Positions 20,501 to 29,082 of a stretch of DNA of 29,082 nucleotides are shown one piece after another. Source of the stretch: Blattamonas nauphoetae (taxonomy: Eukaryota > Preaxostyla > Oxymonadida); NCBI GenBank assembly GCA_033064195.1, contig JARBJD010000612.1, forward strand, positions 1 through 29,082. Direction: 5' to 3'. A model generated the notes under the pieces. The model searched no databases and was not told the origin of the DNA. It saw only the letters and a list, made by a program, of their open reading frames with translations. The stretch's first letter is position 1. Each line of letters starts with the position of its first letter. A program made the position numbers and the translations under genes.

Positions 20501-21499
20501 CCAGAACGAAGTGTTCAGACTCAGAAGACTTCCCATCACATTCGCATTCATGTCCACACACGCTGTTCCATAAAGATGGTTCGTGCTCGAACAGACTCGG
20601 CTGCCAGTCACAACTTGAGTCAACTCCATCTCTTCCAGTTCGTCCACTTTCACGTTTGATGCAGTGTTCGTCGTGTTCATTACACAACTCGAAATCAGCT
20701 GCGAAGACACCTTCCAAGGCAGGGCTGAATGTTCACCACTTCGTGCTGTCATCTCCCTCCCACTTCCAAAACCAATCAGAGGGCCTGTCCCAAATGTCAA
20801 GCAACAATCACAGATCGAAAGAGAGCGAGCTGATATCCGAATTGAAGAAGCAAATCCACTTTCTTCAATTGCTGTCCATCCATTTCCAGCATTCACTGTC
20901 AGATCCGACTTGCGAGAGAGTTCCGCAAGAGGCACAAGAGACAACAGCGACGACGAAATGTGACGACGGTTCCACACATCCAGACAACTTCCAATATCAC
21001 CTGATTGTCCATCTCCCATCCCGGTCAGCATCACAAACGGACTGTTCATCCCGTTTGAGCGAATATCACTCTCCGACACTCTCACAAATGACGATGAAAC
21101 TGACGCAATCAGAGACGAGCGTCCTTCGCTGTTGATGCAAAGTGATCTCAGTGAAACTGTCGAATTTCGAATCCTGAAGATCGACAGCAGCGAATTGTCA
21201 TCAGCACTTGATGATTCAATTCCATTTTCAGATTCAGTTTCGATAGCGTTCCGTTCAGCCGAGATATGGAGTTCGGTCTTCATTCCTTCCAGAGTCAACG
21301 TCCTTGAAATCACTGGGTATCCACACGAAGAGAAGATTCCATTTGGAAGATGAACAATATCGTTTCCGTTCCAATTCTTGCTGTTTGATTGTTGGAAATG
21401 CTCGTCCAGGAACAGCCGGAGGGATCTGCTTTCTGTTTCCTTCCCACACAGAACTATTGTGAGTGGGAGAGTTTCAGCAAGGAACAAGAGGAGAGTCAT
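17549..21499 (-). CDS. Secreted beta-helix and Ig-like repeat protein
   Basis: This is an intact 1316-codon frame. The ATG at 21499 is chosen because it starts a signal peptide (MTLLLFLAETLPLTIVLCG); the longer frame begins only with TTG. Residues about 360-530 form a right-handed beta-helix region with GGAI, GGAL or GGCI turns and C-x-F-x-x-C rungs (CSFQTC, CLFEEC), like pectate-lyase or Pmp-type repeats. Residues about 540-1070 are repeated beta-sandwich units of IPT/TIG or Ig-like type, around SITPNSIHTSLRLQLSGNGF. A second helix-like region opens with LSLFVDGGTGETSRFCGE near 1075. The end, after GGHIEIGSLNGGDGVG, differs from the paralogue at 27096-29082 and lacks the membrane span and kinase lobe. 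TAG is followed at once by TGA. It is likely secreted or surface-attached; the ligand is unknown. There are no internal stops, unlike its neighbours. Confidence 0.85.
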   Translation of the reverse strand: MTLLLFLAETLPLTIVLCGKETESRSLRLFLDEHFQQSNSKNWNGNDIVHLPNGIFSSCGYPVISRTLTLEGMKTELHISAERNAIETESENGIESSSADDNSLLSIFRIRNSTVSLRSLCINSEGRSSLIASVSSSFVRVSESDIRSNGMNSPFVMLTGMGDGQSGDIGSCLDVWNRRHISSSLLSLVPLAELSRKSDLTVNAGNGWTAIEESGFASSIRISARSLSICDCCLTFGTGPLIGFGSGREMTARSGEHSALPWKVSSQLISSCVMNTTNTASNVKVDELEEMELTQVVTGSRVCSSTNHLYGTACVDMNANVMGSLLSLNTSFWSCLTDTPTHLGQHFKTRQDLAQSAFFKLCTFNDCTSSLHGGAIHLNDKGSLIVEECSFQTCQTGSSTGGAILFQPLQKASFIAKSSLFVECSSEYASGSIFFLSPSSTIVNCVFVNSTSSAYGGCICASYWDAVSTSSSITNCLFEECSTTGTDPNHPYSGGALYFFDASSIQLNFLNFRGNTATLYPGNDIMFFGVTPLITSRTIVGCTSTSDSPRLRVYQEAEGTDDHLPTPTTTPSIVLCEATTSDTDTAEFTLKMSQPMTGTVLVLIDNSGGTRTPTSDQAPNIGRVISFSFDNSDSSSCRVPLGESGLVQTPLDAYKVNTSLFVGSFVLSASCVLDESEENTLITVSGSGIPSGILSVTLSDATVLDFEFRPQQTSSEVLTVPLTGDSPQLGYGETYTIVSAESQTLPTSPVAIPYSITFIIPNPPRLTTLNEAEYDSALKTVRISLEGVDLSGTHKVTLSVNGTETVTIDVVFSSSQGQLGGILFDSETPTNVNMAFNTRYEIVEMKKDDVKVLCLGALSFTTKTEPTRLVTLECGYDEAKKTALIRMTGRALDSTKEYEIELRDSGNSKKTIEMSFNPTLCEWEGSAILYSVSETVELEYGMTYSVRGFMTKGETSPHLHEELTITIDDEPSRFNVVSITPNSIHTSLRLQLSGNGFIGKYLVTLTSDFSFVVTAESATSAVSEEIALGWSDSLAFDAPFTIQSIVSMNPDSVVLLNGTLSFTTPKKQDSLSLFVDGGTGETSRFCGESSRPCLSVEVGWEIIAELGVRRPTIGIVDSATLGSPIRVENGMVALLSNFGNVEPTLRIPSSACAQVESGMIVVSSSTLEIRDVDIVIDSLSPSFVLLSAMNSNLTLKEGSFVGPQSMPSSNDELSEEICSWTSGILQLDNCDTSIVFTVIANLSFGAVNMRNGSLEVVTSSFHANSPNLSSFPSLRRNIRCSDGGHIEIGSLNGGDGVGDGFPFGQAEHNWARLPVF

Positions 21500-22778
21500 T
21501 CTTTGGTGCTTGTATTTTTCCGCAGAGAGGATCAATGCATTATTCGAATCCTCATTTCTTCGTTTTCAAATGAATCACTCAGATTGGTTGATGATTCGTT
21601 GTGGACACGAGTGACAATGGATAAATCAACTTTCAGTCATTTCTATCACATAAGCTAATTCAATTGAGGAGAGAGACTCTTTTTCAGAGAATCATGTTGA
21701 TTGGATCCAACCTTTATTTGGGCGATTCTGAATGAAAGGACGCGTGCGTTACAACTCCGTCAACATTTGAAAGATCGTTGAGAAAGCTATTCATCTCCCA
21801 GGAACAATCAAAATCTCCATCTTGAAGGTTTATATTATCTCTTTTTTTCATTTTCACTCACTTTTCTACAAATTCAAAGATCAGGTGACTCATTCTCCAT
21901 CAAACAACTTTAATCGGTCAGATCGATGATTGAACCGACCTTATACCGTGTATTGCATGCGATTCTTTTGGTTTGTGTCATTTATTTCGTTCACATTGAC
22001 AGACACTCAGCACTTTTTTCAGGTGAGACGGATCGTGTCTAACAGGCAGAAAACAATCTGGCCTGTTCACCTATCTGATGCTTTCTCCTGTTTTCACTCG
22101 ATCATGTATCTTTTGTCATGAATTTCTCATCTTATAGATCACAAACTGACACGGACTTGTTGATCGTCCTCCTTGTCCTCTAATTCAGATCAATCTCAAT
22201 TTCCCTTCACTTTATATCTCAAACCACCTTAATTGGATATGTCTCTCCAATTCTTAAGTCTAAATTCATCAATCTTGTCGAATCTTCCGATCCGCACTTT
22301 TCACGTCTTTTCTTCAATAGATGTATTTGTATTGGTTCTCTCACACAGAATAGGGTTTTTACGTTGTTTTTACATCATTTCTCCATTTTTCAACTTGTTC
22401 TGTGATAAAAGTGTGCAAAAGTGTCCGGATCAAAAATGGCTTTATCGAACGCGATCCTACTTGAAATCCAGTAATTCACTCTTTTCTGTCGACTAAACAG
22501 ATGAACGGTAATTGTGCAAAAATGATTTTTGGGACGCACCATAGTGTTTTGCGACCTTTCAAAGAGAATCGCCCATTTGTACATCTGGTGACCACAAACC
22601 AAGTGAGAGGGAAGCGAACACGGTAGCGTGGTTGGCACTAACAGAGAGGACAGATAAAACGGGTCGATGGGCAACATGATTTGGGCCAGATAACAAACAT
22701 GGTGACATCGACTTCTTCAAGATTTCCTCAAAGAGTATCGTGTAGTCAATGTATTAATTTTATTTTGATCTAGATTCT
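21500..22778. other. Intergenic region between divergent genes
   Basis: This 1.3 kb lies between the minus-strand beta-helix gene and the plus-strand serpin gene, so both promoters should be here. It is AT-rich, with poly-T tracts near 21841-21850. I saw no long coding-like frame, RNA gene or repeat. A weak likeness exists between 21618-21652 and the reverse complement of about 22395-22432, near the two outer parts of the spacer. I could not decide whether it is meaningful. Confidence 0.5.
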
Positions 22779-24367
22779 ATGTCCGATATCATCACTGAAA
22801 ACCACCAGGCCCTGAATTTGTGTTTCCAGCGTTCGACAAATACAAGTTCGATTCATCACTGCAAGACCAATCAACCAGTGTTGGAAAGTTTGGACAGAAA
22901 CTTACGACTCTGCTTGGATCGTCTGGAAAGAATGTTTTCATTTCACCGCTGTCGATCCACGAGTGTTTGCTGATGGCTGGAAATGGAGCGATGGGAAGCA
23001 CTCTGCATTCAATGAAGGAGACCCTCTGTCTTCCAAATGCATCGAGTGACGAGCCAGTATGCGCTTTCTGTTTTGATATTTTGAATATCTGCTTTATTTC
23101 GATTCAGATCAACACGCTTCATTCGATGTTGACGGCAGGAAGACAGATGGAGAATCGGGCACCTCTCTTCACAATGGCGAACTCGTTGTGGATTTCGGAC
23201 AAGTTTCCAGTCTTCGCTGGGTTTCTTTCGGAGAGCGAGTCTGTCTTCGATGCGACAGCGAAATCGATGGATTTCTCAAAGCAGAGTCTGTCCATTTTGA
23301 TCCCTCTGTTCATTTCCTATTCAACGATATTTCATCGATCACACTTTTCAATCACATCTTCACTCGTTCCCTCTCCTTCTCGTTATCTCATCCCTCCCTC
23401 CGCTTCTGCCTCTTCTCAGGACTGTCTCAGCCATCAACGAGTGGGTGAGCACGAATACGAAGGGCCTGATCAAGCAAGTCGTTAATCAGTTGGCGCCTGA
23501 CCACAAAATGGTGTTGGTGAACACTGTCCACTTCCAACAAGATTTCCAAGTGAAATTCGAGCAATCGAAGACACGGAAGCAGGACTTCACGCTGTTTGAC
23601 GGAGAGAAGCGGAAAGTGAACATGATGCACATGAAGCATACTCTTCGGACTTGTCACAATTCTGACGTTTCGGCAGTGTGCCTGGACTTTGCGCATCCCG
23701 AAGCGATGATGGTTCTGATTCTTCCAAACGGTGTGTTCATTATTCTCCTTTTGAATGCGATTCTTTTTGTGCTCTTCTCAGAAACTGGGCAGAATGCTCT
23801 TCTCTCCACAGCTGGAAAATATCTCGACCCAAAGAGTTTTCGGCACTTGTGAAAGAATGCACTCCCTCTCGGTGTGATTTCTTCCCTGTTTCATTCTCTG
23901 CTCTTGTGTTTGTGTGAATAAACCAGAATCGAACTTCATCTTCCGAAGTTCGAGCTGGAGTGTTCAGAAGAACTGAAAGAACCACTGACTGCCCTTGGGA
24001 TGGGGCGGCGTTCTCAGATGCTGCCGAGTTCCCCGAATCTCGCCTCAACCACTCAAAATCGAGTTTGGATTCATCGTCCTCTTTCGACACTATTCCCTTC
24101 TCCCACTTCTTCCATTGTTTTCCCATCATCCTCTCTCCCATCTCTTTTGTCTCGCAGCCAGGTGATCCACAAAACAGTCCTGAAAGTGGCGGAGAACGGA
24201 GTTGAAGCAGCCGCAGCGACAGCCGTCATGATGGGACTGCTGATGATGCCTCCCCGGAAGCCCCTGTCCCACAGCTTGTTTTCGATCGGCCGTTCATTGT
24301 GGCGTTGGCAGACAAGAGGAACGATCTGGTCTTCTTCGAAGGACTCGTCACCTCCCTCGCTCTGTAA
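22779..24367 (+). CDS. Serpin (serine protease inhibitor), six exons
   Basis: Six exons with GT-AG introns fit the serpin fold: exons 22779-23056, 23108-23285, 23420-23730, 23782-23871, 23931-24062 and 24158-24367. The start ATG opens MSDIITENHQ with no signal peptide, so a cytosolic protein is likely. Family marks are NVFISPLSIHECLLMAGNGA, ANSLWISDKFPV, INEWVSTNTKGLI, MVLVNTVHFQQDF, the reactive-loop hinge GVEAAAATAV and the C-terminal signature LVFDRPFIVAL. The hinge predicts an inhibitory serpin. Counting 17 residues from the hinge Glu places P1-P1' near Leu-Met (GLLMMPP), suggesting a chymotrypsin- or elastase-like target. P14 is Val, not the usual Thr or Ser. The frame slips by one base at five C or G runs (near 22811, 23828, 23999, 24033 and 24255). 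Splicing at 23286 also needs one extra base. Otherwise the gene is full length. Confidence 0.88.
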
Positions 24368-24667
24368 CGCTCGTTTCTATCTCTCTCTCCTATCGCTCTG
24401 ATGCATACAGTTTTATTGTTCAGTTGTTCCTTACAACATACTTCACATTCAGGAGGCGTTCTCGTCTCAGTTTGTTTTGTGAATCTCCAACAGGCAGAAT
24501 CCTTCTTGAATCAGACTTTGGGATTCCGAATCCAATCTGAGCATCCACAGAAGAGAGATCAGATGCGGTGAACTGATTAAAGCTCTCGTGAATGATGAGC
24601 AGTTTCTGAGCCCATTCTCAATATTTTGAGAACTCGATCATTCGATGGTCGATTTTGATAAAAACGA
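24368..24667. other. Serpin 3' flank leading to interrupted frame
   Basis: After the serpin TAA there is a short pyrimidine-rich stretch. From about 24480 to 24667, charged and helical plus-strand peptides appear (GELIKALVNDEQFLSPFSIF) that lead into the frame cut by the first transposon copy. No separate gene can be closed. Confidence 0.3.
24661..24667 (+). repeat. Target-site duplication of copy A, left
   Basis: AAAACGA directly abuts the left terminal repeat of copy A and is repeated at 25585-25591. The left A run is one base longer, so the true duplication may be eight bases. Confidence 0.8.
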
Positions 24668-25584
24668 GGCATGGGTTCGGTACGTAGGTTGAAGTTCGGA
24701 TCGTAGGTCAAAGGTTCGGAATGTAGGTCTGAGTTCGGCAGGTAGGTCACTGGGATGAAATGGATTGATACGCATTTTGGGTGTTGTGAAGATGAAATTG
24801 TCGACAAATTTTGCTTTTGATTCTGATCTACTTGTTTTCTAATCATTTTCACCAAAATGAGAGAGCAACAAATGAAGGAAGAGTGAAAGGGAACATTTAT
24901 TAAACATCGCATCAAAATGGTCGAGATTTTTGTGTCTAATGTTGACCAAATCTCCTTGATAGTCAGATCTGTCCACTTTCAAGTCGACTCGCTTTTCTAT
25001 TTCTAGGAGTTAAACTGGATCAGAAAACGGATAAGACAGTTAATATGCTATAAATGAGTGACATTGAGGGTGATAGTTTTGAATCGAGCAAGATCCAGTG
25101 TCAAATCGATGGATGACACAATGATCATCGATTCTGCTTCGACTATGTTGTACATCTCTTTTAAAATATTACATTCCCTTCACATTCACCTTTAAGGTGT
25201 GATATTTCAATAATTCACATGATGAATTGAAAATGAGAAAGAAAACGAATTTTGACCCATCACAAAAGTGTTTCATTTTCATTTCTCAACTCTCAATTTT
25301 CACTCATCATGTCTCAATACTCCATTAAATCATCAATTAAATGTGAATCTTTGACGTTCGTAGTCCATATCTCATCATAAAACAAAAAAGACAAACTTGG
25401 AATCCGCTTGTTGATCCTCTGATCCATCGACTTGAAGTCATTGTTGGATGAAATTTTCAGATCGTGTGTATTGTCTCCATGTTCACTGTATCGTGATCTT
25501 TCTGCATTTTAAACTCTTCAAGTTAGCATGAAAAGGAGAAAGACCTACCGTCCGAACTTCAACCTACCATCCGAACCCATGCCA
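24668..25584. mobile_element. MITE-like DNA transposon, copy A
   Basis: This 917-bp element has imperfect terminal inverted repeats of about 42 bp, both reading inward from GGCATGGGTTCGG. It is flanked by AAAACGA on both sides (24661-24667 and 25585-25591); an eighth base may be hidden in the A run. The left end carries four and the right end two copies of a roughly 19-bp iteron, GTTCGG-N3-GTAGGT, probably transposase-binding sites. No transposase frame is present, so it is non-autonomous. A target duplication of 7-8 bp fits hAT-like or Merlin-like groups, but the ends do not settle it. It is collinear with copy B at roughly 90% identity by eye. Confidence 0.88.
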
Positions 25585-25591
25585 AAACGAT
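25585..25591 (+). repeat. Target-site duplication of copy A, right
   Basis: AAAACGA directly follows the right terminal repeat of copy A, matching 24661-24667. Confidence 0.8.
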
Positions 25592-25967
25592 CCCACAGAA
25601 GAGCTGAATGGAGATGAAAACATCAATCTCCAAACAAGGAAAGTCAATGGTCTCAAATCGAGCAACAACAGAATGATTGAGAAAAGGAGACCATGTCAAG
25701 AAGAAACGAAAAGAGGGAATGGTGTTCTGGATGAGATGCGAGCTGAGTGTACGAAACTGGAGCAACTGACAAGCAATCCATTTGTTTGCCAATTGGAAGA
25801 GACAGACATACAAACCATCGACAGGAAATGTCGACATCAGATTGAAAACGAGAAAAGATGACTTCAAGGAAGAATGACGTTCAAAGGAAGAGAATTTCAG
25901 AAGGAACCACAAACGAAAAACTGGAGGATTTGAACAAACCATCGACAAGAAAGGTCGACAGTAGAAA

Positions 25968-25975
25968 GGAAGATG
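25968..25975 (+). repeat. Target-site duplication of copy B, left
   Basis: GGAAGATG abuts the left terminal repeat of copy B and is repeated at 26900-26907. Confidence 0.88.
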
Positions 25976-26899
25976 GGCATGGGTTCGGTACGTAGGTTGA
26001 AGTTCGGCATGTTAGTCAAAGGTTCGGAATGTAGGTCTGAGTTCGGCAGGTAGGTCATTGGGATGAAATGGATTGAGACGCATTTTGGGTGTTGTGAAGA
26101 TGAAATTGACGACATGTTTTACTGTTTGATTCTGATCTACTTGTTTTCAACTCGTTTTCACAAAAATGAGAGAGCAACAAATGAAGGAAGAGTGAAAGGG
26201 AACATATATTAAACATCGTATCAAAATGGTCGAGATTTGTGTGACTAATGTTGACGAAATATCCTTGATAGTCAGATCTGTCCACTTTCAAGTTGACTCG
26301 CTTTTCTATTTCTAGTCGTCAAACTGGATCATAAAACGGAAAATGCAGTTAATATGCTATAAATGAGTGACATTGAGGGTGAAAGTTAGGAATCGAGCAA
26401 GATATAGTGTCAAATCTGTGGATGATACAATGATCATCGATTCTGCTTCGACTATGTTGTACATCTCTTTTTACATATTACATTCCCTTCAAATTCACCT
26501 TTAAGGCGTGATATTTCTATAATTCACATGATGAATTGACAATGAGAAAGAAAAACGAAATTTTGACCCATCACGAAAGTGTTTCGTTTTCATTTCTCAT
26601 CTCTCCAATTTTCACTCATCATGTCGCAATCCTCCATTAAATCATCAATTAAATGTGAATATTTGACGTTTATTGTCAGTATCATCTCATAGGAACAGAA
26701 AAGTGACAAACTTTGAATCAGCAGGTTGATCATCTGTTCCATCGAGTTGAATTTATGAATGGATGAAATTTTCAAATCGTGTGTATTTTCACCCTGGTCA
26801 CTGTATCGTGATCTTTCTGCATTTTGAACTCTTCAATTTAGCATGAAAAAGGAGAAAGACCTACGATCCGAACTTCGACCTACCATCCGAACCCATGCC
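25976..26899. mobile_element. MITE-like DNA transposon, copy B
   Basis: This 924-bp copy is in the same orientation as copy A and similar along its whole length. It has the same terminal repeats and iterons. It is flanked by a perfect 8-bp target duplication, GGAAGATG, at 25968-25975 and 26900-26907, which fixes its ends and supports an 8-bp duplication for the family. It has no coding capacity: all frames within it are short and not shared in form with copy A. Confidence 0.92.
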
Positions 26900-26907
26900 G
26901 GAAGATG
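26900..26907 (+). repeat. Target-site duplication of copy B, right
   Basis: GGAAGATG directly follows the right terminal repeat of copy B, identical to 25968-25975. Confidence 0.88.
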
Positions 26908-27095
26908 ATATAAAGATGGAAAGAAACGGATTCATTGTGGTCTGAGCATGAAAACAAGAGAATAAAATGATGGCAACAAACATGTGTAAACTGTTTGATC
27001 TGATTGAAGGTGTGTGATGAGAGTTGTGGAATGATTGGTCGTTGGTGATCGGATTGATGGATCGTCGAGAGTGGAAGAGGAACGACGAGAGATCC
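26908..27095. other. Short intergenic stretch before the pseudokinase gene end
   Basis: No coding signal that I can support. It separates copy B from the TGA of the minus-strand receptor gene and probably contains that gene's 3' untranslated region. Confidence 0.4.
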
Positions 27096-29082
27096 TCAAG
27101 AGACCAGTGACTGCACTCCGAGCATCTCTGTCTGACCTGCGGCATTCTTCTGAACTTCTCCTCCTTCCACTTTCTGACCATCTTTCTTCCTCAAACTTTC
27201 AAGAACCTCGTCCATTTCCAAAAGACGAGGACGATACCCACAATCAACTGACAGACACTTCCCAACAAGCTCGGCCATCTCACAAGACATCCCTACCAAC
27301 GGCGGCAGAATCCCCATCCCCAGCTGCCGAGACGCATTCACTCCATCCGTCTCTCCAAACGGTATTCGTCCTGTCCACATTTCCACCAGCAACAGGCCAA
27401 GCCGAAAACCGACACTTTCTCTGATCCCATCCCAGCTTCAATCTTCCCGTCTCCTTGCTCAGGCGCTCGCCATCGCTCTTCTCCTCCACAACTGATCCAT
27501 TCATCTCCTTCCCGACTCCACCTCCCACTTTGACTTCACTTCAGATGGTGACACAATGCAGATTCGATTGACGAGTCAACAACCACTGTGTGAGGCGACA
27601 ATGTCAGAAGCGCCCCATTCAATCTTGCGTCTTTCCCAGCTGTCACAAGTCCTTTGATCAGTGCTCGGCACACAACAATCGCATCCACCGCTTTGTTCCG
27701 ACCATGAAGTCGCTCGAACAGCGTCTCCCGCTTCCTCCACTTCCACTTTCACCTCCATCACACATAACTGCTTCAATCTCCTCCAATTTCACTTCGTCCT
27801 CTGACTGTCCTTCCTCGTTGGTTCTTCAAAAGGTTGGTCGTTCTTTCTCCGTGTCTTGGTGATATTGTTCTTCACGAGTTGTCCGAATCAGTGCGAGGTT
27901 GTGTTCATCTTCAACATCAACTGCGATCTTCTCAACATCATCTTCTTTGTTCTTCCATCTCTGTCAGTGTTGTTGTTGCTCCTGGTTGTTTCTCATTCTT
28001 TCGACAACGGCGGCAGACAACCACAATCACAATCACTCCAAGAAGAACACACGAAGCAACAATCACAACAGGAAGCCACCATTTCATGTTCGTTAGAGCG
28101 GCTTCCGATCGACGTTCAGAAATGCTCTTTCTGAATCAGAATCGTCTCAACCGTTTGATGCGATTCTCCAAACACAAGTCGGCCACGCCATTCAAGTTCA
28201 CCTTTCAATTCCTTCAAGTCCGCTTGGGAGATCGCAAGTTTGATGGTCTTGTCAGTGAAGGATTGGGTCGAGTCCAGAGTCAGATCGAACTGAAGCTGGT
28301 TTCCTTCTTGTCTTTCGTCTTCTCAAACACTTCCAACAACAGACCACACGGAATCAAAATCGTTCCAACAATCCAATTTCTGAATGTCCCTGTTTTCTTC
28401 GTGAACGTCGTCTCTTTGATTCATTTGTGTTGAGTGTTGGAGCGAAAATGAAGTCTCGACGTCCACACCATCTCCCGACAGAGTGCAGTCAGAGCGAGAG
28501 AACCATCCCATCTTGTCCCAACGCCATCCCTCCAGTCAGACTCCCAATTTCGATGTGTCCCCATCCGAGCAGCGGATGTTTGACGGACGGAAGCGAAGGA
28601 TGGCAGATTCGGTGAGTTGGCATCGAATGAGGAGGTTCGATCGGTGAGAGAACCATTCTTCATGTTGATTGCTCCAAATGAAAGATGGTTCAGTTTCGTG
28701 TCAGAGATCGATGTCGTGCAGTTGTCCAGCTGAAGAATTCCACTCGACCAAGAACAGATCTCTTCAGACAACCTCATCGTTCGACGAAGTTGTTGATTGT
28801 GGTCCAACGAATGACCCTTCTTTCAGTGTCAAGTTCGAGTTCTGAGCAGATAGGAGAACGAATGAAGGAGAGAGAGAGTCAATCACAATGTCAACATCCT
28901 GAATCTCAAGTGTCATTGACGCATAATAAACAAATCCAACCCACTTCTCTCCACACGATCACAAGCAGATGATGGAATCTGGCAATGTCGGATCAACATT
29001 TCCAAAATTCGAAAGAAGAGCAACCATCCCATTCGAAACTGAATCGGCGATCCAAGTGTCGCTGAGTGGGACAATCCCAATC
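27096..29082 (-). CDS. Beta-helix, membrane-span and pseudokinase receptor (partial, frame-broken)
   Basis: The gene enters from the right edge and ends at TGA 27096-27098. Parts in order: the tail of a beta-helix ectodomain (about 29082-28430), matching residues near the C-terminus of the 17549-21499 protein (SEEICSW, GILQLDNC, LSFGA-N); a membrane-proximal beta domain (about 28400-28100, LKGELEWRGRLVFGE); a membrane span at 28087-28010 (WWLPVVIVASCVLLGVIVIV, then Cys-Arg-Arg-Arg); and a kinase-like lobe (27720-27150) with LGLLLVEMWTGRIPFGETD and RPRL. The catalytic-loop equivalent reads LLTLSPHTVVVDSSNRICIV. HRD, the catalytic Lys and Asn, and DFG are not present, so this is a pseudokinase. 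The frame changes many times, at positions that could be sequence errors. It is likely a type I surface receptor with a signalling or scaffold role; that is inference. Confidence 0.65.

Larger units (their letters stand above)
24560..25967 (+). pseudogene. Charged reading frame split by the MITE copies
   Basis: Host sequence on the two sides of copy A reads in one frame across the insertion site: HSMVDFDKND before it and PTEELNGDENINLQ after it. It continues to a TGA near 25859 through Glu/Lys-rich, coiled-coil-like sequence (EMRAECTKLEQLTSNPFV). One TGA lies upstream in the same frame near 24628. Copy B sits about 115 bp beyond the 25859 stop, in similarly charged sequence. The function is unknown and the gene is probably dead because of copy A. 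It could be an old exon or the remains of a gene that once ran on downstream. Confidence 0.45.

Noticed and set aside
21500-22778. tRNA or small RNA gene in the divergent intergenic region
   Set aside because: I looked for a T-loop consensus and a closing stem and found none that I could defend.
24365-24560. Serpin reading through its TAA to a TGA 56 codons later
   Set aside because: The protein already ends at the usual distance after the LVFDRPF signature, and the extension has no serpin-like character.
24577-26291. Short frames inside the two MITE copies
   Set aside because: They are short and not conserved in form between the copies, and they lie in AT-rich non-coding DNA.

Overview
The window reads as a fragment of a protist nuclear genome, most likely an oxymonad (Preaxostyla) and possibly Blattamonas or a close relative. 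Three things point there. Introns are short and begin GT and end AG (about 50-135 nt in a serpin gene). A secreted beta-helix protein has a nearby paralogue that continues into a membrane span and a degenerate kinase lobe. The proteins are rich in Ser, Thr and Glu. The taxon call rests on remembered family resemblance, not on a marker gene. I saw no rRNA, tRNA, CRISPR array or bacterial-style operon.

Layout. Positions 2 to about 6030 and about 6844 to 12974 are the two arms of a giant inverted repeat (about 6.0 and 6.1 kb) around a non-palindromic spacer of about 0.8 kb. Each arm carries the same four broken, unrecognised coding blocks, an AT-rich intergenic stretch and a 30-bp minisatellite. 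The left arm is the poorer copy: it is about 100 bp shorter and has many small deletions. It ends at the first base of the window. The palindrome may therefore be real or a fold-back assembly artefact. The right arm runs without a break into a minus-strand gene with about 43 heptads of the type EEDKRTK (12685-14369 and probably further upstream). Beyond it lie an unrecognised 230-codon frame (14792-15484) and 2 kb of scattered coding-like fragments (15485-17548).

Next comes a 1316-codon secreted beta-helix and Ig-like protein on the minus strand (17549-21499). It is separated by 1.3 kb from a divergent six-exon serpin gene (22779-24367). Downstream of the serpin are two roughly 920-bp copies of one non-autonomous inverted-repeat DNA transposon (MITE) at 24668-25584 and 25976-26899. 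They have target-site duplications and subterminal iterons, and both sit in one charged reading frame. The window closes with part of a minus-strand beta-helix, membrane-span and pseudokinase receptor (27096-29082). This is a paralogue of the 17549-21499 gene and carries the membrane and kinase parts which that gene lacks.

Sequence quality. In the serpin and the heptad gene, the points where the reading frame shifts fall in runs of three to five C or G. In each case one extra base restores family-like sequence. Unpolished long-read error is at least as likely as pseudogenisation, so broken frames here should be judged cautiously.
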